Shown: piece after piece, positions 54,691-63,720 of the stretch
How positions within the stretch are numbered: the stretch's first letter is position 1
How the letters are laid out: every line of letters starts with the position of its first letter
NCBI RefSeq assembly: GCF_000768315.1
Contig: NZ_AQQX01000003.1
Location: 62,001 to 126,000, forward strand
Reading direction: 5' to 3'
DNA from: Pseudooceanicola atlanticus
GTDB taxonomy: Bacteria > Pseudomonadota > Alphaproteobacteria > Rhodobacterales > Rhodobacteraceae
DNA: 64,000 nucleotides
Position numbers and translations under genes: made by a program
The notes under the pieces: generated by a model
What the model saw: the letters and a program-made list of their open reading frames with translations, nothing else
What the model was told of the DNA's origin: nothing
Databases searched by the model: none

Positions 54691-55314
54691 ATGCCGCGTA
54701 CAGACCTGATTTCTCAAGATTTTCAGGGACCGCCACCGGGATTCGCACGGTCCAGGGGCGCCCGCAGCACCCTGCCCGCCTTCACCTCCCGGATGCGGAC
54801 CCAGGGCAGCCCCGTCACCGCCCGCGCCCTTGCCGATCATGGCCATCCGCCCGTGCCGACCGCCGGCCTTGCCCAGATGCAGACCCTGTCGCTGCGCCGA
54901 CTGCTGGCCCGGCTCGCCGCCCGCGACCCGGCCCTGCCGCGCATCGAATGCTGGATCGAAAGCGACGAGGTTCATGGATGCCCCGACCGGCTCTCCGATC
55001 TCTTCCAGCACCTGCTGCTGACGGCCGTGCGCGCCCGCGGCACCGCCCATGGCCCGGTCTGGCTGACCTCGGATGGTGGGCCGCCGCTGCTCTCCATCCA
55101 CTTCCTGCCGCATCAACCCGGCAAGCCCGGGTATCAGGGCTACAAGCGCGCCACCGACCACGCCCTGCGGATCGACCTGCTGCTGGCGCGGCGCCTGGCG
55201 AACCAGGCGGGCGGTGTGCTGACCCTCGCCCCGACCGACGGGCCGCTGGGCAGCTGGGCGCGCCTCGATCTGCCCGGCGCGCCGGGCCGCGCCGACATGC
55301 ACGACTACATGTGA
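54691..55314 (+). CDS. Uncharacterised protein, possible degenerate kinase fold
   Basis: 207 residues. The N-terminal 50 residues are Pro/Arg-rich and probably disordered. The rest recalls a histidine-kinase ATPase domain in outline: a helix with LSDLFQHLLLTAVRARG in the N-box place, a strand VWLTSDGGPPLLSIHFLP, helix RIDLLLARRLANQAGGVLTL and the closing strand GSWARLDLPGA. The ATP-binding Asn and G-box glycines are not clear, so any kinase activity is doubtful. AGAAAGGAAAG precedes the ATG. Lies 84 bases after eda. Function unknown. Confidence 0.6.
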   Translation: MPRTDLISQDFQGPPPGFARSRGARSTLPAFTSRMRTQGSPVTARALADHGHPPVPTAGLAQMQTLSLRRLLARLAARDPALPRIECWIESDEVHGCPDRLSDLFQHLLLTAVRARGTAHGPVWLTSDGGPPLLSIHFLPHQPGKPGYQGYKRATDHALRIDLLLARRLANQAGGVLTLAPTDGPLGSWARLDLPGAPGRADMHDYM

Positions 55315-55508
55315 CGCGCCACCCGGCCCGGATCGCGCAGCCGATCCCGGGCCGGCCCCCCGCATCGCAACCACGCACCCGCGCGCCCCGCTTCGCCCGC
55401 GATGCAGCAAGGTCGCGCTCTCACACGGATTTTCCCGGCACCACCGCTTTCGCTTGGCCCCCGGCCCGGCTGTTCCTATAAGACCCCCGAACAGCAAGCG
55501 GAGGCGAT

Positions 55509-56096
55509 ATGCGCAGCGCCGAAATCAGCCGTCAAACGGCCGAGACCGAGATCAAAGTCAGTGTCGATCTGGACGGCACCGGCCGCTATGACATGCAGAC
55601 CGGGATCGGGTTCTTCGACCACATGCTCGACCAGCTGGCCCGCCATTCGCTGATCGACATGACCGTCACCTGCAAGGGCGACACCCATATCGACGACCAC
55701 CACAGCGTCGAGGATTGCGGAATCGCCCTGGGCCAGGCCCTGACCAAGGCCCTGGGCGACAAGCGCGGCATTCGCCGCTACGGCTCCTGCCTGCTGCCGA
55801 TGGATGACGCGCTGGTGCGCGCCGCGCTCGACCTGTCGGGGCGGCCCTTCCTGGTCTGGGATGTCGACCTGACCACCGACAAGATCGGCACCTTCGACAC
55901 CGAACTGGTCCGCGAATTCTTCCAGGCCCTGTCGACTCATGGCGGCATCACCCTGCATGTCAGCGCGCTGGCCGGGCTGAACTCGCACCATATCGCCGAG
56001 GCCGCGTTCAAGGCCGTCGCCCGCGCCCTGCGCGAAGCGGTGGAGCCCGATCCGCGCAAGGGCGATGCGATCCCCTCCACCAAGGGGACGCTCTGA
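55509..56096 (+). CDS. hisB: Imidazoleglycerol-phosphate dehydratase
   Basis: 195-residue HisB, sixth step of histidine synthesis. Metal-binding histidine motifs [27 protein letters not shown] and [13 protein letters not shown] are all present. AAGCGGAGG lies just upstream. First gene of the his cluster, with no HisN-like phosphatase fusion. Confidence 0.96.
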   Translation: MRSAEISRQTAETEIKVSVDLDGTGRYDMQTGIGFFDHMLDQLARHSLIDMTVTCKGDTHIDDHHSVEDCGIALGQALTKALGDKRGIRRYGSCLLPMDDALVRAALDLSGRPFLVWDVDLTTDKIGTFDTELVREFFQALSTHGGITLHVSALAGLNSHHIAEAAFKAVARALREAVEPDPRKGDAIPSTKGTL

Positions 56097-56202
56097 CCGG
56101 CGCGGGGCTTGACCCCGCGACGCTTTCACGGCACCCCGCCTCTGGCCGGCCCCGCGCCGGCCCGACAGACTGGCCCCGGACCGAGTGATCAAGGACATCG
56201 CG

Positions 56203-56841
56203 ATGCTTACCGTGCTCATCGATTACGAAAGCGGCAACCTGCATTCCGCCGAAAAGGCCTTCCAGCGGATGGCCCGCGAAACCGATGCCGGAGAGGTCAT
56301 CGTCTCGGACAAGGCCGAGGACGTGGCCCGCGCCGACCGCATCGTCCTGCCCGGTGACGGCGCCTTCCCGGCCTGCGCCAAGGCCCTGAAAGGACGCGAA
56401 AATGTCTACGACGCCCTGCGCGAGGCCGTCGAAGAGCGCGGCCGCCCCTTCATGGGCATCTGCGTCGGCATGCAGTTGATGGCCCGGATTGGCCATGAAT
56501 ATGAGGAAACCCGCGGCCTCGGCTGGATCGATGGTGAAGTCACCCGCATCACCCCCGCCGATCCAGCGCTGAAAGTGCCGCATATGGGCTGGAACGACCT
56601 GGTCGTGGATCAGCCGCACCCCGTCCTCGCGGGTATCGAAACCGGGCAACACGCCTATTTCGTGCATTCCTACCACATGGCTGTCGCCGCGCCCGACCAG
56701 TTGCTGGCCCATGTCGAATACGGCGCGCCGGTCACTGCCATCGTCGGCCGTGACACCATGATCGGCACCCAGTTCCACCCGGAGAAAAGCCAGGCCACCG
56801 GCCTGCGCCTCATCGCCAACTTCCTGACCTGGACGCCCTGA
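56203..56841 (+). CDS. hisH: Imidazole glycerol phosphate synthase, glutaminase subunit
   Basis: 212-residue class I glutamine amidotransferase that feeds ammonia to HisF. Triad: C87 (FMGICVGMQ), H192 and E194 (FHPEKSQATGL). The ATG at 56203 matches the family N-terminus (LTVLIDYESGNL); a GTG 18 bases upstream is less likely. Confidence 0.95.
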   Translation: MLTVLIDYESGNLHSAEKAFQRMARETDAGEVIVSDKAEDVARADRIVLPGDGAFPACAKALKGRENVYDALREAVEERGRPFMGICVGMQLMARIGHEYEETRGLGWIDGEVTRITPADPALKVPHMGWNDLVVDQPHPVLAGIETGQHAYFVHSYHMAVAAPDQLLAHVEYGAPVTAIVGRDTMIGTQFHPEKSQATGLRLIANFLTWTP

Positions 56842-56944
56842 GCACAGACCCCGCGGACCAGCCGCCACCGGCCAGGGCCTGCGATCACCGCGCCCTACAG
56901 TCCCCTCAGGCAAAACCCGAACCTCTCCGCCCAACCCACGGGCA

Positions 56945-56978
56945 AGAAAAGAAAAACCCCCGCGCCAGACACGGGGGC
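56945..56978 (-). terminator. Intrinsic terminator of the DUF2147 gene
   Basis: CCCCCG (56957-56962) and CGGGGG (56972-56977) with a 9-nt loop, followed on the minus strand by TTTTTC and TTTTC. Sits 30 bases after the DUF2147 stop. Confidence 0.8.
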
Positions 56979-57007
56979 TTACACGGTCCCGACCGGGAAA
57001 TCGCGGA

Positions 57008-57394
57008 TTACTGAACCTTCGCCCAGGTCTGGCTTGAACAGATCAGGCCGCCCGCGACACAGCCCTTCAGCTCCAGCCGGTTGCCCGACAGGTTCATCTT
57101 GCCGATGTAGATCTTGTTGTTGGACGGGCGCCAGACCTTGCCCTCGTACTTGCCGCCGCCCTGGGGCGACATGTCCCGCACCAGCTGCTTGCCGATATTG
57201 GCCGACTTGTACTCCCCGTCGGAATTGAACGTCCGCGAGATCACGCCGCAATAATTCGACCCGCAGGGCGACATGGTGACATGGGCATAGGCCCCGTCAT
57301 CCACCTGCGTCTGCCAGACGCCCTCCACAGGATCGGCCAGGGCCGCGCCTGCGCTCAGCGCCATGGCCGCAAGACTTGCCAGGATATTCCGCAT
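57008..57394 (-). CDS. DUF2147 periplasmic protein
   Basis: 128 residues. Signal peptide of about 20 residues ending in AGAALA-DP. The mature part is a DUF2147 beta barrel: [20 protein letters not shown], the [10 protein letters not shown] pair of cysteines and [20 protein letters not shown], with a second cysteine pair near the end, so one or two disulfides are likely. Function unknown. It is inserted antisense between hisH and hisA with its own terminator. Confidence 0.85.
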   Translation of the reverse strand: MRNILASLAAMALSAGAALADPVEGVWQTQVDDGAYAHVTMSPCGSNYCGVISRTFNSDGEYKSANIGKQLVRDMSPQGGGKYEGKVWRPSNNKIYIGKMNLSGNRLELKGCVAGGLICSSQTWAKVQ

Positions 57395-57514
57395 GATTAC
57401 TCCTCCACTGCGTTTGCGCCGATCCTGCCCGCAGCGCCCCGTCCGGGCAAGCCCGCGTTGCAATTCCCCCCGCGTCATGCAAAACGGCGCGAAAGCAGAC
57501 AAAGGGCCCGCGTG

Positions 57515-58240
57515 ATGATCCTCTACCCCGCCATCGACCTCAAGGACGGCAAGGCCGTGCGTCTCTTCAAGGGGGACATGGACAAGGCGACCGTCTTCAA
57601 TGACGACCCTGCCGCCCAGGCGATGGAATTCGTGGAGGCGGGCTGCGAATGGCTCCACCTCGTGGACCTGAACGGCGCCTTCGCCGGTGAACCGGTCAAC
57701 GCCGCCCCGGTCGAGGCGATCCTCGCCGCCACCAAGGTCCCCGCCCAGCTGGGCGGCGGCATCCGCGACATGGCCACGATCGAGGCCTGGCTGTCCAAGG
57801 GCCTGGCCCGCGTGATCCTGGGCACCGTCGCGGTCGAGAACCCCGCGCTGGTGCGCGAAGCGGCCCGCGCCTTCCCCGGCCAGGTCGCCGTCGGCATCGA
57901 CGCCCGCAACGGCCGCGTCGCCACCAAGGGCTGGGCCACGGAAACCGATGTCATGGTCACCGACCTCGCCCGCTCCTTCGAGGATGCCGGCGTGGCCGCG
58001 ATCATCTACACCGACATCAACCGCGACGGCGCGATGCAGGGCCCCAATATCGCCGCCACCGCCGAGCTGGCGAATGCCGTGTCGATCCCCGTGATCGCCT
58101 CGGGCGGCGTCTCCTCGCTCGAGGACCTGGTCGCGCTCAAGACCTGCGGCGCACCGCTCAACGGCGCGATCTCGGGCCGGGCGCTCTATGATGGCGCGCT
58201 CGACCTGAAAGAGGCGCTGGAGGCCCTGAAGGATGGGTGA
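57515..58240 (+). CDS. hisA: Phosphoribosyl-ProFAR isomerase HisA
   Basis: 241-residue (beta/alpha)8 isomerase of histidine synthesis. Catalytic Asp in [16 protein letters not shown] near the N-terminus and the second in [12 protein letters not shown]; phosphate loops QLGGGIRD and ASGGVSS. An in-frame GTG one codon upstream is an alternative start. Confidence 0.95.
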   Translation: MILYPAIDLKDGKAVRLFKGDMDKATVFNDDPAAQAMEFVEAGCEWLHLVDLNGAFAGEPVNAAPVEAILAATKVPAQLGGGIRDMATIEAWLSKGLARVILGTVAVENPALVREAARAFPGQVAVGIDARNGRVATKGWATETDVMVTDLARSFEDAGVAAIIYTDINRDGAMQGPNIAATAELANAVSIPVIASGGVSSLEDLVALKTCGAPLNGAISGRALYDGALDLKEALEALKDG

Positions 58241-58580
58241 TCTCTTCGTTCCGCTGCTGCTCAGCGTGGCCTCCTTCGCCGCCGGGTTCTACGCCAAGAA
58301 CCGCGGCTCCCGCTGGTTGCTGCTGATCCTGGGCGGGGCCACCGCCGTCGGTCTGATCCTCATCATGGGGGCCGAGGCCATGGCAGTCGCCGCCGATTGC
58401 ACTGGCCCGTCGGTGCGGGAAATGACCTGCCCCAGCCCCTCCGTCGATACCTCTGCCGCGCTGGCGATCGGAAAGTTCGGCAGCCTGGCCTCCCTGCCCG
58501 GTCTGATCGCCGGCCCGGTCGCCGTGCCGATTGCCGCGCTCGCCGAATACTGGACCCGCCGCAACGCAAGGCGCGGCTGA
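58233..58580 (+). CDS. Small membrane protein in his cluster
   Basis: 115 residues with two or three hydrophobic stretches (residues 5-20, 27-47 and about 82-100) and a short cysteine-containing loop ([18 protein letters not shown]) that could be disulfide-bonded outside the membrane. It overlaps the hisA end by 8 bases, so translation is coupled. No family recognised; a link to histidine synthesis is unlikely. Confidence 0.65.
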   Translation: MGDLFVPLLLSVASFAAGFYAKNRGSRWLLLILGGATAVGLILIMGAEAMAVAADCTGPSVREMTCPSPSVDTSAALAIGKFGSLASLPGLIAGPVAVPIAALAEYWTRRNARRG

Positions 58581-58719
58581 ACCACGCCCAAAAGCGCAGC
58601 CAGGCCACGACACCCGGCGCAGCCAAGCCACAAGACAATTCGCAGCCAAGCCACGACACATACCCGCGGGACTGCGCAAATCGTTGCGCCGCCCCGCGGC
58701 CCGGCGTAAGACACGAACC

Positions 58720-59477
<758 letters not shown>

Positions 59478-59481
<4 letters not shown>

Positions 59482-59789
59482 GCATTCTCGACGACCTCGC
59501 CGCCACGATCGAGGCCCGCAAGGGCGCCGATCCCGACACCTCCTGGACAGCAAAACTGCTCGCCAAGGGGCCGGAGAAATGCGCCGAGAAATTCGGCGAG
59601 GAAGCGATCGAGGCGATCATCGAGGCCACCAAGGGCGACCGCGATCGCCTGACGTCGGAGGCCGCGGACGTGCTCTACCACCTGCTGGTCATGCTGGCCG
59701 CGCGGGACGTGTCCCTCGCCCAGGTCCTGGCCGAGCTGGAACGCCGCGAAGGCACCTCCGGCATCGCCGAAAAGGCCAGCCGCGGCTGA
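59478..59789 (+). CDS. hisE: Phosphoribosyl-ATP pyrophosphatase
   Basis: 103-residue HisE, second step of histidine synthesis, an all-helical MazG-like hydrolase. [20 protein letters not shown] and [15 protein letters not shown] carry the Glu/Asp magnesium ligands. Separate from HisI, as usual in alphaproteobacteria. Confidence 0.95.
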
Positions 59790-59792
59790 ACC

Positions 59793-60266
59793 TCACAGCT
59801 TCGACGAGATTACCCCGGTATTGAATCCGCCCATCCGCAGCTCTCCGAACAGGCGCTGATATTCGATCTTCGGGCAACGGTTCATGATCACGTCGATCCC
59901 CTTGGCCTGCGCCGCCGCCGCGGCCTCTTCGTTGACCACGCCGATCTGCATCCAGACGGTCTTGAGGGTCGGGAACGCGGCCATCGCCTCCTCGACGATG
60001 GGCGGCACATGTTCGGACCTGCGGAAGATGTCCACCATGTCGACCGGCGCCTCAATCTCCGACAGGCTGGCCCGGACCGTCTGGCCGAACAGCACTTCAC
60101 CCGCCGCGACCGGGTTGACCGGGATCACCTTGAACCCTTTCAACGACAGGTAGCGCGCAACGTAATAGCTGGGCCGGACGGGATTCGTCGACACGCCCAC
60201 CACGGCAATCACCTTGGTGCGGCGCAGGATGTCCCTGAGGAACGGGTCGGTATAGGTCTCGCTCAT
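59793..60266 (-). CDS. CoA-binding domain protein (YccU-like)
   Basis: 157-residue Rossmann-type CoA-binding protein. Segments IAVVGVSTNPVRPSYYVARY, FKVIPVNPVAAGEVLFG and VDMVDIFRRSEHVPPIVEEA are typical, with the C-terminal MNRCPKIEY. Role unknown beyond possible CoA binding or regulation. Convergent with hisE, 3 bases apart. Confidence 0.9.
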   Translation of the reverse strand: MSETYTDPFLRDILRRTKVIAVVGVSTNPVRPSYYVARYLSLKGFKVIPVNPVAAGEVLFGQTVRASLSEIEAPVDMVDIFRRSEHVPPIVEEAMAAFPTLKTVWMQIGVVNEEAAAAAQAKGIDVIMNRCPKIEYQRLFGELRMGGFNTGVISSKL

Positions 60267-60322
60267 GGGGCCAAGATGATCCAGCCTCCGCCAGGCCGCA
60301 ATGCCCAATCGTCACGCGCCCC

Positions 60323-60408
60323 GATCCGTTTCGCAGCAGGGGCTCTGCCCCTGGCGCCCAAAGCTGCGCTTTGGGCGCTACCCCGGAGTATTTCCGGCAA
60401 GATGAAGC
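60323..60408 (+). repeat. Intergenic hairpin repeat, copy D
   Basis: Two stacked hairpins (CAGGGGC/GCCCCTG at 60337-60353 and the perfect 11-bp GCGCCCAAAGC/GCTTTGGGCGC at 60354-60378, each with a 3-nt loop), then the tail GGAGTATTTCCGGCAAGATG that matches the tail of copies A and C. Confidence 0.65.
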
Positions 60409-60492
60409 AGGGGATCAGCGCGGAATCGGTCCCCGTGCGCCCGGTAGTCCGCAAAAGTGAGTGCGCAGGATCGAAACCCGCGCCCCGCCCCC

Positions 60493-60599
60493 TATTCATC
60501 TGGCCGACAAGTATCCCGGGATTCTCAAGGGCAGCGCCCTTGAGGGCCCTTGCGGCCCGAGCAAGATAAAATCGTGTGCGCCGCAGGCGCGCCTTTTGG
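60493..60599 (-). repeat. Intergenic hairpin repeat, copy C
   Basis: On the minus strand: AAAGGCGCGCCTGCGGCGCA head as in copies A and B, a CTCAAGGGC/GCCCTTGAG stem with 3-nt loop (60524-60544), and the tail GGGATACTTGTCGGCCAGAT plus GAA. It faces copy D, the two tails pointing at each other. Confidence 0.65.
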
Positions 60600-60624
60600 C
60601 GGACGGGTTTTAGTGGACGGGTCG

Positions 60625-60653
60625 CAAAAAAACGCCCGGGCAGAACCCGGGCG
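60625..60653 (-). terminator. Intrinsic terminator downstream of the methyltransferase
   Basis: CGCCCGGG (60633-60640) and CCCGGGCG (60646-60653), 5-nt loop, followed on the minus strand by T7. It lies about 150 bases after the methyltransferase stop and could end that transcript or a separate small RNA. Confidence 0.85.
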
Positions 60654-60800
60654 CAGTGCGGAACGAGGGACAGTGAAAGGGATGCCGGAGTTCCGGTCCA
60701 GCATCTCAGGACTTCAGATAGGAAGCCTTGGGCAGGCTAGGGAGAGGTTGTAATACGAATGTGAACGAAGCGTTAACATCGGCGCGAATGCGGTGGCCGT

Positions 60801-61586
60801 TCAGGCCGGCCGCACCGCGTAGAGCGCCACGGCGGCCGCGTTGGACACGTTCAAAGAACCAAAACTTCCGGCAAAGTCGATCCGGACCAGCGCATCGCAG
60901 CTGTCCTTCGTCTTGGGCCGCAGCCCCGGTCCTTCAGCGCCCAGCACCAGCGCAATCGGGCGGTCCAGCTTGCCCTCCGCCGCCTGCTCCAGCGTGATAT
61001 CGGCCTCGCCGTCCAGCCCCAGCACCAGGTAGCCCATGGATTGAAGCTCTCCGATCGTGTCGGCCAGGTTGCGCACGCGCAGATAGGGTTGCCGTTCCAG
61101 CGCGCCGCTCGCCGTCTTGGCCAGCGCGCCGGTCTCGGGCGCCGCATGGTGGCGCATGCCGATCACTGCCAGCGCGCCAAACACCTCGGACGAGCGCAGA
61201 ATTGCGCCGACATTATGCGGATCGGTCACCCGGTCCAGCAGCACGACCCTCGGCACGCGTTCGCCGTCGCCAAGGCAGCGCTCGGCCACCGGGCCCCAAT
61301 CCAGCGGCTTCACCTCCAGCGCGGCCCCCTGGTGCACCGATTGCGGGTCGATCGGCGCGGTGAACTTGCGCGGATCGGCCATTTCCGGCTCGATCCCGGC
61401 CGCTCCGATCGCGTCACCCAGCTTGTCGGCGGCATTTCGGGTCACGATCAGCCGCAGCTTTTCCCGCGCCGGGTTCATCAGCGCGTCGCGCACCGCGTGC
61501 AACCCGAAGAGCCAGACCGTCTCGGCCTCCGTCGCCTTGCGCTGGCGTTCCTTCTCGACCACCCATTTCGGCTTTTTCATCGTCAT
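60801..61586 (-). CDS. rlmB: 23S rRNA 2'-O-methyltransferase (TrmH/RlmB family)
   Basis: 261-residue SPOUT methyltransferase. An N-terminal substrate-binding domain (VWLFGLHAVRDALMNPARE) precedes the knotted catalytic domain with motif 1 LLDRVTDPHNVGAILRSSEV, motif 2 IALVLGAEGPGLR and motif 3 GSFGSLNVSNAAAVALY. RlmB-type rRNA guanosine 2'-O-methylation is likely, though other TrmH-family targets are possible. ATG at 61586; a start two codons on is equally good. Confidence 0.9.
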   Translation of the reverse strand: MTMKKPKWVVEKERQRKATEAETVWLFGLHAVRDALMNPAREKLRLIVTRNAADKLGDAIGAAGIEPEMADPRKFTAPIDPQSVHQGAALEVKPLDWGPVAERCLGDGERVPRVVLLDRVTDPHNVGAILRSSEVFGALAVIGMRHHAAPETGALAKTASGALERQPYLRVRNLADTIGELQSMGYLVLGLDGEADITLEQAAEGKLDRPIALVLGAEGPGLRPKTKDSCDALVRIDFAGSFGSLNVSNAAAVALYAVRPA

Positions 61587-61632
61587 GTCCCGATCCCGCG
61601 CCGTGTCCTGTGCCCCGATCCGGCGCCGTTCC

Positions 61633-61676
61633 GGCACCGATGCGATACCGACGTTGCACCGACGTGATACCGACGC
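61633..61676. repeat. Four 11-bp direct repeat units
   Basis: GGCACCGATGC, GATACCGACGT, TGCACCGACGT and GATACCGACGC follow each other without gaps, 46 bases upstream of the rlmB start. The period equals about one helix turn, so the units face the same side of the DNA. Confidence 0.55.
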
Positions 61677-61757
61677 CCGTTTTCGCCCCGTTCGAGGCCC
61701 CACGCAACATGCGCCGCCACGACCGCGACGACAAGGGCGGTAAGTCGAGATTTCCTG

Positions 61758-61786
61758 TTGACGCCCCCCGGGCAGCTTAGTAATGA
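61758..61786 (+). promoter_or_regulatory. Putative promoter of tRNA-Tyr
   Basis: TTGACG at 61758-61763 is a strong -35; candidate -10 boxes are AGTAAT (15-base spacing) or TAATGA (17-base spacing). The tRNA begins about 42 bases later. Confidence 0.4.
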
Positions 61787-61828
61787 CCCCCTCACGATCA
61801 GCGCCGGATTGCATATCGGGCCAGATCA

Positions 61829-61912
61829 GGGCGACGAGCTGCAAGGTGCGGCAGCGGACTGTAACTCCGCCGGGGAGACCCATGCCTGGTTCGATTCCAG
61901 GGTCGCCCACCA
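61829..61912 (+). tRNA. tRNA-Tyr (anticodon GTA)
   Basis: 84 bases, class II with a long variable arm (GGG-GAGA-CCC). Acceptor GGGCGAC pairs with GTCGCCC, D-stem GCTG/CGGC with one G-T pair, anticodon stem GCGGA/TCCGC with loop CTGTAAC giving GTA, T-arm CCTGG-TTCGATT-CCAGG, encoded ACCA. Confidence 0.95.
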
Positions 61913-61985
61913 TCTCCTCTCAGAACAGTTCTGATGGTGGTCGCCAGGGCCCTGACCACGGCTTTGCCAGTGTCTTCTCTTGCAA

Positions 61986-62001
61986 CTTACCGCACGGTCA
62001 G
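61986..62001. promoter_or_regulatory. Imperfect palindrome like the thiolase operator
   Basis: CTTACCGCACGGTCAG, 28 bases before the quinone oxidoreductase start. Arms CTTACCG and CGGTCAG differ from a perfect palindrome at one position and from the site at 15267-15282 at two positions. Confidence 0.45.
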
Positions 62002-62029
62002 GTCACTCTCGAACCGGGAGGAGACCATC

Positions 62030-63010
62030 ATGACCATGCGCGCATTCGTACAATCCGGAACCGGGGTAACCCTAGCCGAGGTGCCCGTGCCCTCGCCCGG
62101 CCCCGACGACATTCTGACCCGGGTCACCGCCGCCGGGCTGAACCGCGCCGATCTGGGCATGGCGGCGGGGCATGCCCATGGCGCGGCCGGCGGGGCGGGC
62201 ACGGTGCTGGGGCTGGAATGGGCCGGGGTCGTGGAAGAGGTCGGCGCGAACGTCACCCGCTTCAAGCCCGGCGACCGCGTGATGGCGTCGGGGCTGGGCG
62301 GCTTTGCTGAAAAGGCGCTATCCGATCATCGCCGCACCTTTGCCTACCCCGATGAAACCATGAGCGAAATCGAGGGCGCCACCCTTTCCGTCGCCCTGCG
62401 CACGATGCATGACGCACTGGTGCTGAACGGCGGCTTGAGCAAAGGGGAATCGGTGCTGATCCTCGGGGCCTCCTCCGGCGTGGGGATCATGGGGCTTCAG
62501 ATCGCAGGGCTGATGGGCGCGGGCCAGGTGCTGGGCTCGTCGACCAATCCGACGCGCCGTGACCGGCTGGCCGAGTTCGGCGCGCAGGGGGTGATCGACA
62601 CCTCCGCCTCCGGCTGGGCCGACCAGGTGTTGCAGGCCACCGGCGGGCGCGGCGTCGACCTGGTGGTCGACATGCTCTCGGGCCCTGGAACCAACGAAAC
62701 CCTGCGCGCCACGGCCATCGGCGGGCGGATCGTCAATGTCGGGCGGCTGGCCGGGACCCGCGCCGAGTTCGATTTCGACCTGCACGCCCTGCGCCGCATC
62801 CAGTATATCGGCGTGACCTTCCGCACCCGCACCGCCGACGAGGTGGGCGTGATCACCGAGGCCGTGGAACGCGATCTCTGGCCAGCCCTGCGCGAGGGCA
62901 AGCTGCGCCTGCCCATCGACCGTGTCCTGCCCTTCACCGACACGCCCAAGGCGCTTGAGGAGATGGCCGCCAACCAGCATTTCGGCAAGATTGTCGTGAA
63001 GATGGAGTGA
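62030..63010 (+). CDS. Quinone oxidoreductase-like zinc-type dehydrogenase
   Basis: 326-residue MDR-superfamily protein of the NADPH:quinone oxidoreductase branch. Substrate/cofactor segments: GLNRADLGMAAG, VLGLEWAGVVEEVG, the nucleotide loop ILGASSGVGIMGLQIAGLMG and VDLVVDMLSGPGTNETLRA. The catalytic zinc cysteine of alcohol dehydrogenases is absent, as expected for this branch. GGGAGGAG precedes the ATG by 6 bases. A palindromic site lies in its promoter region. Confidence 0.88.
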   Translation: MTMRAFVQSGTGVTLAEVPVPSPGPDDILTRVTAAGLNRADLGMAAGHAHGAAGGAGTVLGLEWAGVVEEVGANVTRFKPGDRVMASGLGGFAEKALSDHRRTFAYPDETMSEIEGATLSVALRTMHDALVLNGGLSKGESVLILGASSGVGIMGLQIAGLMGAGQVLGSSTNPTRRDRLAEFGAQGVIDTSASGWADQVLQATGGRGVDLVVDMLSGPGTNETLRATAIGGRIVNVGRLAGTRAEFDFDLHALRRIQYIGVTFRTRTADEVGVITEAVERDLWPALREGKLRLPIDRVLPFTDTPKALEEMAANQHFGKIVVKME

Positions 63011-63011
63011 G

Positions 63012-63599
63012 TTACGGCATCAGCACCTGGTTGCGCTGAAAGGTGGCCTCGTCCGCCGTCAGGTCGTCATAGACCACCAGCACATTCACCTGCTCAACCG
63101 ATCCCAGAGGATAGCTGCGGTACGGCAAACCGTCATCGGGGGTCAGCGCATTGGGAGCCGCGGTATCCTCGTGACAGGGCGGAAGCTGCCAATCCGCCGT
63201 CTCTTCCCCGTTGACCGAGAACCGCAACGCAACCAGCCCGCAGCGCCAGGCCATGATCTGGGTGACGTAGACCAGGTCGCGCCCGTCATATTCCCGCACC
63301 GCCACCCAGCTGGATTTCGTGGCGGTCAGGATCGGCTTGACCTCGGTTGCGGTGGTGAATTTTCCGGTCGGGATCTGCGGCTCTGCCGTATAGACGGGGC
63401 CTCCGGCTGCGGCCGGCGCATCCGGGCTGGCGGGTGACGCCGGAGCAGCGGGGCTGGCCGGTTCCGACGGTGTGGCGGGCCGCGAAATCGTGCTGGTGAC
63501 CGACCTGTCAGACGGCACCGAAACGGCCATATCCGTCCCCGATCCGCCCGAAAAACCGGCGGCCCCTGCGATGAATAAGATCCAGATCCAAAAGAACAT
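63012..63599 (-). CDS. Uncharacterised secreted or anchored protein
   Basis: 195 residues. An N-terminal hydrophobic helix (FFWIWILFIAGAAGF) may be a signal anchor. A Pro/Ala/Ser-rich linker (about residues 40-68) leads to an ordered domain with two cysteines (AWRCGLVALRFSVNG and LPPCHED) that could form a disulfide. The C-terminal part reads VNVLVVYDDLTADEATFQRN. Function unknown. Convergent with the quinone oxidoreductase, 1 base apart. Confidence 0.7.
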   Translation of the reverse strand: MFFWIWILFIAGAAGFSGGSGTDMAVSVPSDRSVTSTISRPATPSEPASPAAPASPASPDAPAAAGGPVYTAEPQIPTGKFTTATEVKPILTATKSSWVAVREYDGRDLVYVTQIMAWRCGLVALRFSVNGEETADWQLPPCHEDTAAPNALTPDDGLPYRSYPLGSVEQVNVLVVYDDLTADEATFQRNQVLMP

Positions 63600-63720
63600 A
63601 AGCGAAAACTCCGTTGCGGCGCGACGTCACAAGACTCTGCCTTTATTTTGCCATTATCTTTGCTACGGTCGGCCTCGCCAAGCTTTGATAATTTACAAAT
63701 AATTTAGGGTAGAAACTGCG

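Larger units (their letters stand above)
60267..60800. other. 534-base non-coding region
   Basis: No supportable gene. It holds repeat copies D and C, the minus-strand terminator at 60625-60653, and an unassigned stretch 60654-60800 in which a minus-strand TATTAC (about 60751-60756) could be a -10 box. The remainder shows nothing specific. Confidence 0.6.

Noticed and set aside
61829-61912. Minus-strand coding extension through the tRNA-Tyr region into rlmB
   Set aside because: The sequence folds as a complete tRNA on the plus strand and the extension has no family resemblance; rlmB starts at 61586.
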